64,000 nt of DNA from Zelopaecilomyces penicillatus (taxonomy: Eukaryota > Ascomycota > Sordariomycetes > Hypocreales > Pseudodiploosporaceae). Numbering within the stretch: the stretch's first letter is position 1; the number at the start of each line of letters is the position of its first letter. Below, piece by piece: positions 21,803 to 32,015 of the stretch. The stretch lies in NCBI GenBank assembly GCA_005765155.1, contig VCCP01000005.1, forward strand, positions 248,001 to 312,000. The letters run 5' to 3'. The notes beneath the pieces were generated by a model that saw only the letters and a program-made list of their open reading frames with translations, had not been told where the DNA came from and ran no database searches. The position numbers and the translations under genes are program-made.

Positions 21803-23611
21803 ATGGGTTCAATACTTCGGGACACAAACCATGGCTGCATCAATAGCCAAGCTTGGTGGAAAGACGCAACGTTCTACCAGGTGTATCCCGCCAGTTTCAA
21901 AGACTCCGACGGCGACGGCTGGGGCGATTTACCCGGTCTCATTTCCAAGCTTGACTACCTTCATGAGCTTGGTGTAGATGTTGTCTGGATATCGCCGATA
22001 TTTGAGAGCCCCCAGAACGATATGGGCTACGATGTGTCAGACTACCAGAAGATCTATGCGCCTTATGGTACTGTGGAAGATGTTGATATCCTTTTGAAAG
22101 AGTGTCATGAGAGAGGGATGAAAGTGATTCTTGATCTTGTTGTGAATCATACGTCAACGGAGCATGCGTGGTTTCAGGAATCGCGCTCTTCGAGAGATAA
22201 TCCCAAGAGAGACTGGTTTATTTGGAAACCTGCTCGGTATGATGAAAATGGGGTTCGACATCCTCCTACCAATTGGAGGGGATATTTCGCTGGGTCGACG
22301 TGGACGTGGGATGAGCACACCCAAGAGTACTACCTTCATCTCTACGCACCTGACCAACCTGATTTGAATTGGGAAAATGTCGAATGTCGCGAAACCATTT
22401 ATGAAAACACAATGCTGTTCTGGCTTGAACGCGGCGTAGATGGCTTCCGGATTGATACAGTCAACAAGTACTCTAAACGACAGGACTTTGTTGATGCTCC
22501 CATCACCGACCCTAATTCCCCACACCAACCAGCTCCCGAGATGTGGTGCAACGGCCCACGCATTCATGAATTCATTCATGAGATGAACCGCAAAGCCCTC
22601 GCACCCTATGGTGCCGTGTCAGTCGGCGAACTTTCCAACACTCCACACACATCTCAGGTGATTCCATATGTTTCCGCAGCGGCACAGGAACTCGACATGG
22701 TGTTTGAGTTTTCAGTCATCCGTCTTGGTAATGGTAACGGCTTTGGAGGGAAATACATCTATCAGCCTTTCCCACTTACGAGGTTGAAAACCCTGACGGA
22801 GAAGTGGCAGAGCTTCATCGAAGGGACTGATGCCTGGGCAACTGCCTTTTGTGAGAACCATGATAATGGCCGAGCTGTGGATAGGTTCGGCGATGTATCG
22901 GCCGAAGAGTTGTGGCTGAAGTCTGCAAAGACGATTGCGCTTTGGCAGGCGACTTTGACGGGATCACTGTTTTTGTATCAAGGCCAAGAGATCGGCATGA
23001 AGAATATGCCGACGACGTGGGGCATTGAGGAGTACAAGGACATTGAGAGCTGCGGTTTCTACGCCGAGGCTGTTGCATCTGGTGACCAGAAGAGGATTGA
23101 GGACACCATGAACGGACTGCAAATCATGGCTCGCGACCACTCTAGAATCCCATTTCAATGGGACGATTCTCCCAACGCTGGGTTCTCTGAAGCTAATGCA
23201 AAACCATGGATGCGCGTACACGACGAGTACACTAGCATCAACGCCGCGCAACAAACAAAAGACCCAAACTCCGTTTTGAGTTTCTACAAGAAAGTCTTGC
23301 AGCTTCGGAAAACGCATCGGGATGTATTAATCCACGGGAGCTTTGAGTTGGTAGACAGAGATGATGAAGCGGTTTTTGCATATCTCAAAAAGAGTCCGTT
23401 TAATGATGTGAGCGGCAATGGTGGGCGGCAGAAGAAGGCGGTTGTTGTTTTGAACATGTGTAAAGAGAAGAGGCCGTGTGTGGATGTGGCGAAGGCGATG
23501 AAGTGTGGTGAGGATGAGGTGAGGTTGTTGGTTAGTACGGAGGGGTTGGAGGTGGTGGGGGATGATTTGGGAGGATGGGAGGGACGTGTGTATGTGAATT
23601 ATTTAGTATAA
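21803..23611 (+). CDS. GH13 alpha-glucosidase (maltase / oligo-1,6-glucosidase type)
   Basis: An intronless frame of 602 aa from the ATG at 21803; the frame is open slightly further upstream but without an ATG. The GH13 blocks are all present: 'VYPASFKDSDGDGWGDL', 'LDLVVNHTS', 'GFRIDTVNKYS' (nucleophile Asp218), 'VGELSN' (acid/base Glu276) and 'CENHDNGRAVDR' (Asp354). The length fits fungal intracellular maltases. There is no signal peptide, so it probably hydrolyses maltose or isomaltose after uptake by the neighbouring permease. Its C-terminal beta domain ends with an atypical GT-rich stretch at the DNA level but stays in frame. Confidence 0.92.
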   Translation: MGSILRDTNHGCINSQAWWKDATFYQVYPASFKDSDGDGWGDLPGLISKLDYLHELGVDVVWISPIFESPQNDMGYDVSDYQKIYAPYGTVEDVDILLKECHERGMKVILDLVVNHTSTEHAWFQESRSSRDNPKRDWFIWKPARYDENGVRHPPTNWRGYFAGSTWTWDEHTQEYYLHLYAPDQPDLNWENVECRETIYENTMLFWLERGVDGFRIDTVNKYSKRQDFVDAPITDPNSPHQPAPEMWCNGPRIHEFIHEMNRKALAPYGAVSVGELSNTPHTSQVIPYVSAAAQELDMVFEFSVIRLGNGNGFGGKYIYQPFPLTRLKTLTEKWQSFIEGTDAWATAFCENHDNGRAVDRFGDVSAEELWLKSAKTIALWQATLTGSLFLYQGQEIGMKNMPTTWGIEEYKDIESCGFYAEAVASGDQKRIEDTMNGLQIMARDHSRIPFQWDDSPNAGFSEANAKPWMRVHDEYTSINAAQQTKDPNSVLSFYKKVLQLRKTHRDVLIHGSFELVDRDDEAVFAYLKKSPFNDVSGNGGRQKKAVVVLNMCKEKRPCVDVAKAMKCGEDEVRLLVSTEGLEVVGDDLGGWEGRVYVNYLV

Positions 23612-23812
23612 GGATTTGATGGATGAATGATGGATGGGTTTTGCAAACGATAGAAATAGAGTGTCATTTTTGTAGCACATTGCATGAAGAGAGTTTGGTT
23701 GGAGATGGTATATATAGCATTCTCAAGTCTATGGTCATAACATCTCTAAATTCTACCTAAAATGCTCGCTGTCTACATGTTTAATTCTTCTCTTGATATC
23801 CTTTCTATTTTT

Positions 23813-25342
23813 TTATTTCTTGATAATGGCCGTCGCCTTGTTATACTTGGCCGGGTCGGCAAGCAGCTCCACGGCCATCTGAGCCCCAGCTCTAGCAACA
23901 GTCTCTGTCTGCGCATAGGCAAAATCAGTACCAGCAACCTTCTGGAACAGCGGCTCGTGGTTGAAAGCACAAATAGCGCCGGGACCTGTAGCGCAGATGT
24001 TGTAGTTGATGTGAAGCACGACTTTCTTAACGCTGAGCAGTGCATGGGTTTGGGGGTCGACAACAGCGCCCTGGATCCAGGAGGCGTCGGTTGAAGCGGG
24101 TGCGAAAGTGCTAATTTTGAAGTCCTTGAGGTTGTAGACAGGGCTCTGGGCGAGCTTGAGGAACTCGTCGGGGAGATAGGGGACGAGTTCGAGGGCAGGG
24201 TACTTGACGTCGTGGGAGACGTTGTCTGGGCGTGTGCCGAGGGCTTTGCTGACGGCGTCGGCAACGGCGGGGAGGTCGGCGGTATAGCGGCTGCGCATGT
24301 CGATGGTGATGTCGAGCTCGTGGGTGCTGGTGTTGCCGGGGAGATAGAAGGAGACGCCAGCGTCGCTTGAGAGGGCGCGGAAGGTCTCGACGGAGAGGAC
24401 GAGGGGACCCTTGGTGTTTTCTGAGCCGTGACCGCCGGGGCCGTTGATCTTGATGGCCACGCCGTCCGCATCGTTCTCAGCGGTGTAAGAGACGCCGGGG
24501 AAGTTTGCGTTAAGGATGGAGTCAACGGTCTGCTTCACCTTGTCCAAGCTAGAGCCGCTGACGCCGAGGGCAATGAAGGACTGAACGATGTTGGTGGCGT
24601 AGACACCGACGTTGGCGATAGTAGCAGCGCTCGACGCTGTGCCGGGGAGCTTTCCAGACAGACCATCTACAATAACAAGAGCTTCGTAGGCTTTGCGGAC
24701 AGCCTCCTGGTGGGTTTTGCCAGCGAAGCTTGCAAAGTAGTTGAGACGGCTGTTCATGGGCTGCAGTGCGCTGGACAAGGACGGATGGGCCATGATCCAG
24801 ATATCTGAGTCGTCAAACGCGCCGGCATTGTTGAGCGTGAACTTGCCAGCGGCGTTCTCTTCGTCAGGGCAGCCAACGAGCTTGACGCGACCGGGCAGGT
24901 CATACTTCTTGAGCGCCTCACTAACAAGCGTCGCGACAACCATGCCGTTGAGGGCAATCAGGTTGTGCCCGCAGGCGTGGCCAATACCAACGAGAGCGTC
25001 ATACTCGGCGAGCACACCAATGACGGGAAGGTCTTTGCCCTTGTAGCTAGAAGGGCGGTGCTCAAAGACGGCTGTAAAAGCAGTAGGGAGGCCGTACGCA
25101 TGAGGAGTGACCTTCCAGCGCTTGTTGTCTACCTTGGAGAAGTGGTCGACGATGAGGTCGTGGGCATGGCTCTCGTCGAGGCCGACTTCTGGGTCGTGGT
25201 AGATTTCGAGGGAGATGTCCTTGAGGGGAGGGTAGAGGGTGGTGGAGGAGTCTTTGAGGAAGGTGGCGATGTCCGGGACGAAAGTGGTGGCCCGGACGGC
25301 GACGGAGCCGAGAGCGGCGAGGAGGAGTGGGTTGATGAGCAT
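23813..25342 (-). CDS. Secreted M20-family amidohydrolase / metallopeptidase
   Basis: An intronless frame of 509 aa with a signal peptide (MLINPLLLAALGSVAVRA). M20D-type metal and catalytic motifs are seen: 'EYDALVGIGHACGHN' at residues 113-127 and 'CPDEENAAGK' at 158-167, followed by a dimerisation-domain-like 'FAGKTHQEAVRKAYEA' and 'ATGPGAICAFNHEPLF' near the end. Relatives hydrolyse amide bonds in amino-acid conjugates or p-aminobenzoyl-glutamate. The substrate here is unknown. The gene converges with the maltase gene, about 200 bp apart. Several potential N-glycosylation sites fit secretion. Confidence 0.85.
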   Translation of the reverse strand: MLINPLLLAALGSVAVRATTFVPDIATFLKDSSTTLYPPLKDISLEIYHDPEVGLDESHAHDLIVDHFSKVDNKRWKVTPHAYGLPTAFTAVFEHRPSSYKGKDLPVIGVLAEYDALVGIGHACGHNLIALNGMVVATLVSEALKKYDLPGRVKLVGCPDEENAAGKFTLNNAGAFDDSDIWIMAHPSLSSALQPMNSRLNYFASFAGKTHQEAVRKAYEALVIVDGLSGKLPGTASSAATIANVGVYATNIVQSFIALGVSGSSLDKVKQTVDSILNANFPGVSYTAENDADGVAIKINGPGGHGSENTKGPLVLSVETFRALSSDAGVSFYLPGNTSTHELDITIDMRSRYTADLPAVADAVSKALGTRPDNVSHDVKYPALELVPYLPDEFLKLAQSPVYNLKDFKISTFAPASTDASWIQGAVVDPQTHALLSVKKVVLHINYNICATGPGAICAFNHEPLFQKVAGTDFAYAQTETVARAGAQMAVELLADPAKYNKATAIIKK

Positions 25343-25924
25343 GGTTGAGGATGAGAATGGGAATGGATGGAGAGGATGGAGAGGGGAAAGAAAGAAATTG
25401 ATGCTGATCTATGCCCTCTTATAAGGTGTTTCGTCCGTCGCAATATTCGTCTGACAAGACGTAACTTATATCCCATGAAAATTCATGATAATATGCCATG
25501 GTCAGCCCTGCCAGGCTTCTCTACTCTGTATTTCCAATCCATGTTAGCTGGGTTACTTCGGGCTCGGTTCTGGGTCCGTCCCTAGCTCGAATCCTTTGAA
25601 GGCCAAGCATGGGCAGGCGGGCCGTAAGCTGAGAGAACACGAATAGTTATGCTCCAATTGAAAAGCCGAGGCACTTGAGAGCGGCAATTGAGTAAGCAGC
25701 CATGCGTTGCAATATTGTATGTGTGTACGTAGTATGTTTTGGTGGAGGAAGGATTATGTTTTGCAATATTAGGTGTCCGGAGGAATTATTTTGTTCGTAC
25801 AGGGCAGGCATGAAAAGGTGACTGTTTGTGTTTGTTGAAGAAAAATTGCTTGCGGGTCTCGGTGCCGCTATAATCTGACGTTGGTCTTACCTGGTGGATC
25901 AGTTCGTTCGTTCGTTCGTGGTGG

Positions 25925-26205
25925 TGAACCAGGCGTGCCGGGAAGAGGAGGGTCTAAGCTAGAACAGGCTATTGCTCGGGTTCCCCAGGGCTGACGGGCC
26001 GTTTGGTGAACAAAATTTTTTTTTTAAGAACCTTGTTGCCAATAAAACGAAAAGTCTATCAGAGGACCCAACTAAAGAAAAAGGCTCGAGTGGTGGAGAT
26101 GATGATGGATTATGCATAAGCGGGAAGGGAAGGGATGGGGGTTCGTTTGGTCGGAAGAGGGGAAACGGCGCGGATGTCTCGGTATTTCTCAACGGGTGGC
26201 AACGA
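25925..26205. repeat. Diverged duplicated segment, copy 1
   Basis: Shares ordered islands with 27650-27945: GGGAAGAGGAGGG, CAGCGGCTGAC/CAGGGCTGAC, GAAAAAGG-CTCG, ATTATGCATA, and GGCGC-GATRTCTCGG-TATT-CTCAA. Order and spacing are kept while many bases differ and indels occur, so this is an old local duplication. Confidence 0.5.
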
Positions 26206-27649
26206 CAAACATTTTCCGGGGTTCATCATATCTATCGTGCATTTAAGAGATGAACAAGAGTAGTAAGTAGCGTTGTGAGTTTCTCCTGCTCTGGTAGACC
26301 ACACTTGAAGGCGTGATGTAGGTTAGGTAGGTATAGATCAACCAACACTGGCAGAATATGCGGCGGAGTTGAACGAGGTTTGGATTATGGTTTATACGAT
26401 AATAAGCAAACAAGTGAAGGAAACAAGCAAGGGCCGTTGTAGTAGTGGCATGGGTATAAACATTGATAAGGGCAACTTATATTGGTTACTTCAACGCTGT
26501 TCCTACATGTTCGCTTAGAGTCTCCAACCCCAACCCCCACATCAGCAAGCTGATTACTTGTCGTCCGGCCATGGGTTCAATATAACGGGGTTTCCGCAGT
26601 GCGACACTGCCCTATCGTCAAAATTCCAACTGCTGCAACAAAGTAGCCTATCCTGCGCAATGGAGCACGACGATTCCTGAACTGCTAGTTTGCCTTTGTT
26701 TGGTTAGTGCTATAGTTGCATTGGGTATGATAAAATGAAGAGAGGGGGGGGGGGGGCCGTGGTTTGGTCGTGTTGTAGCTTTATTGGATCATGTTAATGA
26801 CTATGTGCCATGTCATATCTGGGCCTGCCAATTATCACACCGGGTGCTGCTCGTGATAGATATAGGATCGAATGAATAGATACTAAATTTGAAATGTAGG
26901 AGATATATCATTAATCTGATGAATGGGACAGATTTTATTGCTTGGTTCACGAACAACTGCTTCAGTATCTCTAGCTTAGTATATGCAAGTCGCTCATCCT
27001 TCTAATGAATGCAAACTCATAGACTTTGCTAATCTTCTCCCTTGCTTGGTGTATCACAACCTGAAGCTGGGAGTGTTACAGATCTGTATTTCGAGTAAAG
27101 GATTTCAGTGTCTCAAGATGGTCCCTAAAACCAGACGTTGAGCACTATGAGTGCCACTAGTCAAAGGATTAAGCGGTAAAGATGGAGAGATACATTCATA
27201 GACAACTATGATTATTCGTAGAACAAGACACGTAGGTATTGTACCACAAATTAAACAAAATTTCCAGATGCCCCAGCTTTGATATCTATTTTTGAGCAAA
27301 AGGCATACTTGTGTCGAAATCTTGAATGGGCTACTGTGTTCCAAAATGTCTCCTGTTCTTATAGGTAGGTGGATGCATGGTTCTCAGAACCCCGTGAATT
27401 CCAGACAGTCAGGCGACCTCAGCACAGCTATCTTTATGGCCGCAGCAATCGATGCGAAGGAAGAGGCACGCCACATTGCCACTGGAGTCTGTAGAAAACT
27501 GAACAAGCTAGAAAATGACCGTTAATCGCTATGAATTGCTCATCATCACTATCACTATCGTAGTCTCCCTTGCAGCAATCAAGCATCTGTATTCGGAATG
27601 TCGTATAACCTAAAAAATGGACAACTTCGTATTAAGACGTTCGTGTGGT

Positions 27650-27945
27650 TGCGTTCGGGAAGAGGAGGGACCCAACTTATATGAGCTGAAATCATTTGTT
27701 GTTCGGTTTGCCCAGCGGCTGACAAGCCGTTATGTTGGAATTCTTCGATTTTAGGCCTATAATATAAAGTCTGTAATGCATTGAGGGAAGAACCAGACTA
27801 GAAAAAAGGTCTCGCGTGTTGGGGTTGTGCTGGGATAATAAGCATTATGCATAGAGGCGGAAAGGGAAAACCCACGGGGCTGGATATGAAGGGTGGTCGA
27901 GGAGGGGAAAAGGCGCCGATATCTCGGGTATTCTCAAAAGATGGG
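27650..27945. repeat. Diverged duplicated segment, copy 2
   Basis: Second copy of the segment at 25925-26205, in the same orientation about 1.7 kb away. The open frames of the two copies are not equivalent, so no shared protein is indicated. Confidence 0.5.
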
Positions 27946-28359
27946 GATGGCCAAGGGTACTGGCTACATCGAACTTATCCGGCGATTCAAACAATCCACC
28001 TCTTGAGCGAGTATAGCACTTTGGCAAAACGGAGATGTAAATGCTGATATCCAACGAATAAGAAGAGACTTGGATTGCAGTCTGTACAAACATAACTTGA
28101 TGAATGGTCATACATATTGATTAGTACAGATTTCATTGGCTACTTGGTGGTTGCATTAATATTGCTAACTTAGTAGATAAGATTCTCCCGCCCCCGTCAG
28201 CAAACTCGGACATTCCACTAATCTTCCGCCTGGACGGGTTCGTCGCATTTTGCAACAACGCCTTCTGAAAGTGCCACCAAGCAACAGAGCAAGGCATTCG
28301 GATAGGGACATTTTGAATTATCATCTTTTATTTCACCGCCTTTGCTCTGTCAGTACGAC

Positions 28360-28360
<1 letters not shown>

Positions 28361-28388
<28 letters not shown>
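28361..28388. repeat. (TA)14 microsatellite
   Basis: A pure TA dinucleotide run of 28 bp lies just downstream of the small secreted-protein gene, next to poly-T and poly-A runs. It is absent from the paralogous position in unit 2. Confidence 0.9.
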
Positions 28389-28390
<2 letters not shown>

Positions 28391-28417
28391 TATACTTTTT
28401 TTATTAAAAAAAAAATA

Positions 28418-28612
28418 TCAAAAGGGGGGGCGGGCTGATATACAGCCAACGCCCATGAAGCCTGTTGGGGAGGTAGGCGTATCGGTGCAATAGAAAAGCC
28501 GCTTTGCATTGTTCTCTGAGGATTCTCCAAGACATTGCTGTCTATACTCCTTGACAGAGATGGCGGCGGAGATCCCACCAAGAGTGAATAGAGCAATAGT
28601 AGAAAGATGCAT
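28418..28612 (-). CDS. Small secreted protein, unknown function
   Basis: 64 aa starting at ATG 28612. The first residues form a signal peptide (MHLSTIALFTLGGISAA). The mature part is only about 47 aa with three cysteines ('QQCLGE', 'FYCTDT', 'GVGCIS') and ends in ARPPF. A GTATAT donor-like site in the third Cys codon and a CTGACAG acceptor-like site about 90 nt downstream raise the possibility of an intron and a different C-terminus; an odd cysteine count also hints the model is incomplete. I do not recognise a family. A frameshifted tandem copy at 29398-29623 supports this as a real gene. Small secreted proteins of this kind are often effector-like, but that is inference. Confidence 0.5.
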   Translation of the reverse strand: MHLSTIALFTLGGISAAISVKEYRQQCLGESSENNAKRLFYCTDTPTSPTGFMGVGCISARPPF

Positions 28613-29217
28613 TATTGAGAGGAGTGATGTAAAGTAAAAGTTACAGAATCCGATATAGATAAGCAGTCTATGGATGCCTGGGGGCGGTGGAATGTGAAGT
28701 AGTAGAGGATCAGACTGTGGGCTTTATTATATAAGACTGGCAAACTATGAATCACCGAAATTTCAATCTTATGATTGTATGCGAAACTGTGTTTCAGATG
28801 TGTGAGATTCTTATAGGGCCACGTAATATGAGGATCAGTGTATTGTCCCCCTACCTACCTAGATGGTCGTGCTGAAAGCGCCGAGACATCTAAACTCATG
28901 GCCACCATCAGAGTCAAACGATCTGTAATGGTTCTTTAGTCCTCAAGCCACTGTCTGACGAGGGTATGGCAATCATTGTGCCCAAGATAAACTACTAGAA
29001 AATACTCCAACAGGCTCTGATTTGTTTAGACATTGATTACGGTCCGTATAAGCAGATGATTGATTGAAAACAAGGGTCATGATAGACTCTTCGATATGGA
29101 TAGTGATTAGTGCAGATTTTATTAGCTACTTAATAGTTGTATTAATATCTCTAACCTAGCAGACATGATTGTCCCTCCCTCCTACTGAAAGTCAGGCATT
29201 ATACCTATCCACCTATT

Positions 29218-29297
29218 TAACCGGTGAACTGCACTCTGAAACTGGCCCTGGCCTAAATAACTAATCAGGGTATCACTTCAGGTGAAGTGCAGTTAAA
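29218..29297. mobile_element. Possible small inverted-repeat insertion
   Basis: The extra sequence in unit 2 relative to unit 1 begins TTAACCGGTGAACTGCACT and ends AGTGCAGTTAAAAAC, so AACTGCACT is inverted at its ends. It could be a fragment of a MITE or a simple hairpin insertion. No clear target duplication is seen. Confidence 0.3.
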
Positions 29298-29397
29298 AAC
29301 AAACGCTGGCTCATGTGTCCAATTAGTGCAACAGAGCAGATGGCTCCTGGCTAAACATTTAGAGTTTTCGTCTTTAAGGTGGTGGCCTTTTGCTCGG

Positions 29398-29623
29398 TTA
29401 GTACTTCATCCAGGTCAATATAAAAAGGAAATATGAGGTTAATATACAGTCCCTGGAGCCTGTTATCATGTCTTCTCCAATGGAAGCGTCAGTGCAACAG
29501 AAAGGCCTGTGTTCAGTACCTTTTGTGGATTTTGCAACACACTCCTTCCTAAAAACGTTGGTGGAGACGGCGGGAAACGACCCCGACACAGAGAGCGAAG
29601 AGAGCAAAAGTAGAAAGATGCAT
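29398..29623 (-). pseudogene. Frameshifted tandem copy of the small secreted-protein gene
   Basis: The copy starts with the same MHLST-ALF signal sequence at ATG 29623, but that frame stops after 24 codons (TAG). The conserved remainder lies in another frame: 'FRKECVAKS', 'FCCTDAS', 'GSRDCI'. These align with 'YRQQCLGES', 'FYCTDTP', 'GVGCI' of the intact copy. A small indel near codon 12-16 of the signal peptide region therefore broke the gene. An unusual intron cannot be fully excluded. Confidence 0.55.
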
Positions 29624-30089
29624 TATTCGCAGGAGTGGTGAAGGATGAAAAGCTGCAAAAATCTGATATAGGGAGGATGTGGGTGGGTGCCTGGAGATGA
29701 TAGAATGCGAACTAGTAAACAGTGGGATTGGTAACTGTTGGTCTTTTTATAATACTGGCAGCTATGAACAACAGGATTTGCTATCGGAGTTTAAAAAAAC
29801 GCGAAAATATGTTTCAACTGTGTGGTATTTTTAAAGGGTCACCCAACATGAGGTGCGTGCTCCCCCCTACCTTGGTCGGCATTGCTTGAAGTATTACTGA
29901 GACATTTGAACCCCAAGACCACCTTCAATACTCAGAGTCCATAAGAGCTCTACAGTCTCCAAGGTTGGAACTCACCATGCCTTGCGCGAACAAGATGACC
30001 AAGATTAACTGGTAGAATATACTCCAACGGGTTCGAATTTGTCTAGACATTGAATTCTCTTCAGAATTGGTTGGTAAAGCCGTGTTGGT

Positions 30090-32015
30090 ATAAACAAATA
30101 TCAAGCATTTATAACATGGAACTGGATGTATCTATACTGCGTGTGATACTTGAACCCTCTATCGATATTCTCAGCCTGAAGTGGTGGCATATCGAAAGGA
30201 ATAATAAGTCCGGCAGCCATCTAGCTTTGTCCCTGCTTGCAGATTCTAGATCACTTCCAATGCCTTACCCCTTGCATTCACCTTTGCGTTGTTATAGGTG
30301 GCTGTATCAGGCTATACTAAAATGTGCCCAACGCATAAAATGAATGCAAAACTGTGTTTCAGCCGTGGGAGGTTCTTAGATTACTGTGCTTTCCCCCCCT
30401 GCCTAGGTAGTCTACCTACTTGAAGTGACAAAACATTCAACCCCATACCTTTCGAGAACAAGACATTCGGTACAGGTGATTGATTGTGTCAGGCGGTGAT
30501 GCGATTTTTCCATCTCCGGAATGCAACAGTTTAATGCAAAGGTGGAATTGAATGTCATAAATGTTCATGCCTACTCCTCAGGTAGACATATATTCATCAC
30601 TAGGTATTCAAAGATCTGTATCTAGTATTAGCACAGTGATTAATTGTATATAGTTTGGATGACATGGATAACTGTGGTATGCTGATTTGCTTGCCACCAC
30701 ATCCATATTTCCTTTTTTTCAACCTCGGCGACCTGACTTGCCCGGAGCTAGCAACCAAAACATGCATCCTGCACCGTTGGGTCACGTTTCTCTCTATCCC
30801 TTGCAGCAGCCGTCTCTGTAAGATGGACCCAACCATACAGAGAGCTGGAGATTGGTATGGTAGTCAGAGACACAACCAAACACTACATAGTATCACGTTC
30901 CAATCGACATGCACTGCAAGGGATAACCACTCTCTTCATGCCTATGTATGGCATGGCTGCTCACCAATCAACACCCTGCTACCTGCGACACGCAAGCAGA
31001 TTCATGCATCCTACCCTAATACTCGTACCAATGCTGTTGTGGGAGTGTTTCCATTTTCGCAACAATTGTGTTCAAATGTAATTATTGAGAACAGCAGACC
31101 ATGATCTTCTCTGTAATAGAACACTTTGAGTTTAGAACGACTCGTTGACCTTTTCCCTTATTCGTAACCCCACCAATTGAGACTAAGGTAAAGATTTGGA
31201 AATGCATTCTTGGCCAAGTAGAATATCTCGTAGAATGGGGTGGCTCAGTCATCGTGCTACACGCAACAAGACAAGATGTAGTTGGCATTTGCCTGGATTC
31301 ATATTCTCTGCATTTATCTCTCACGTTCCACAATGTAAATTTGCATCATCGTCTTGAATGGGCTGCGCTTTTTCAGATGTGTCCTGTTTTTATATGTGGA
31401 TTTATTGTTCTCAGAGCCCTTGCATTTGGGATAGTCAAGCGACTTCATCGCAACCCCCCTTCACAAGAACAGCGGTCGATGCAATGGAAGAGACATGTCA
31501 TTGTTGTTGCCCATGTCTCCTGGTCATTTGTAAATGCAGGTTCCGCAACACAATAGGCATAAGGTTATATGCTGGTGAGCCTGGTGTGAAGACTCGACGC
31601 TCGGTGCTCATGTCGAATACCCCAAGTAAAGGTAAGCATAGTGCGTTTGATGCTAGATATTATATTAATAGTTACATTATAGTTGATATTGGGATCAGTG
31701 GATTGAACATCGCCCTGGATCGCTCATCATCACCTCCTCCACTGTTCTCAAGTCTCTCACGGTAAGCAAGCATGGTATTCGGCAGATCATCCAAATGTAA
31801 AATAAACAGCTTAACATCATAGCCCCACCCCTGGCCCGGGTTGCCATCCGATTAGACTAAATACACGTCGTCAAAGGAATCTTGGCATCTGCGGGCGGAG
31901 TCTTGACGATCTTTCAGCATATTGCATCTGCTCAACAGTGCAGCAAAGGCATTTGGTTTACTTCCCTACACCGTACAGACCAGTGTCAATCTCTCGATTA
32001 CATCTTACCATTTAA
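30090..32015. other. Gene-poor spacer
   Basis: No domain-bearing frame is seen. 31340-31500 shares diverged ordered words with 27305-27460 (TGGGCT-, TGTCCTGTT-TTATA-GT-GGAT, GGTTCTCAGA, GTCAAGCGAC, GTCGATGCAA-GGAAGAG), another old local duplication. Short frames around 30655-31104 look like chance. Confidence 0.45.

Larger units (their letters stand above)
25343..28417. other. Gene-poor AT-rich spacer with diverged repeats
   Basis: About 3 kb with no supportable gene. It contains a GTTC tandem run (about 25902-25918), a G homopolymer (about 26743-26756) and a segment at 25925-26205 that recurs in diverged form at 27650-27945. Frames seen here are short and differ between the two repeat copies, which argues against coding. 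Confidence 0.5.
28105..29070. repeat. Tandem duplication unit 1 (carries small secreted-protein gene)
   Basis: Matches unit 2 (29093-30065) end to end in diverged form. The landmarks are 'TGATTAGTRCAGATTT', the small secreted-protein gene, 'GTTTCARMTGTGTG', the CCCCCTACCT motif, and the terminal 'ATACTCCAAC-GG-TC-GATTTGT-TAGACATTGA'. The promoter and flanks of the gene were duplicated with it. Confidence 0.65.
29093..30065. repeat. Tandem duplication unit 2 (carries decayed secreted-protein copy)
   Basis: Direct-orientation copy of unit 1. A further partial copy around 30330-30470 shares GCAAAACTGTGTTTCAGCCGTGGGAGGTTCTTA-like and CCCCCTGCCTA-like words, so the array had at least two and a half units. 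Compared with unit 1 it contains an extra stretch at about 29218-29297 with inverted-repeat ends. Confidence 0.6.

Noticed and set aside
30600..31104. Cysteine-containing short frames as a third secreted-protein copy
   Set aside because: No match to the conserved motifs of the intact copy.
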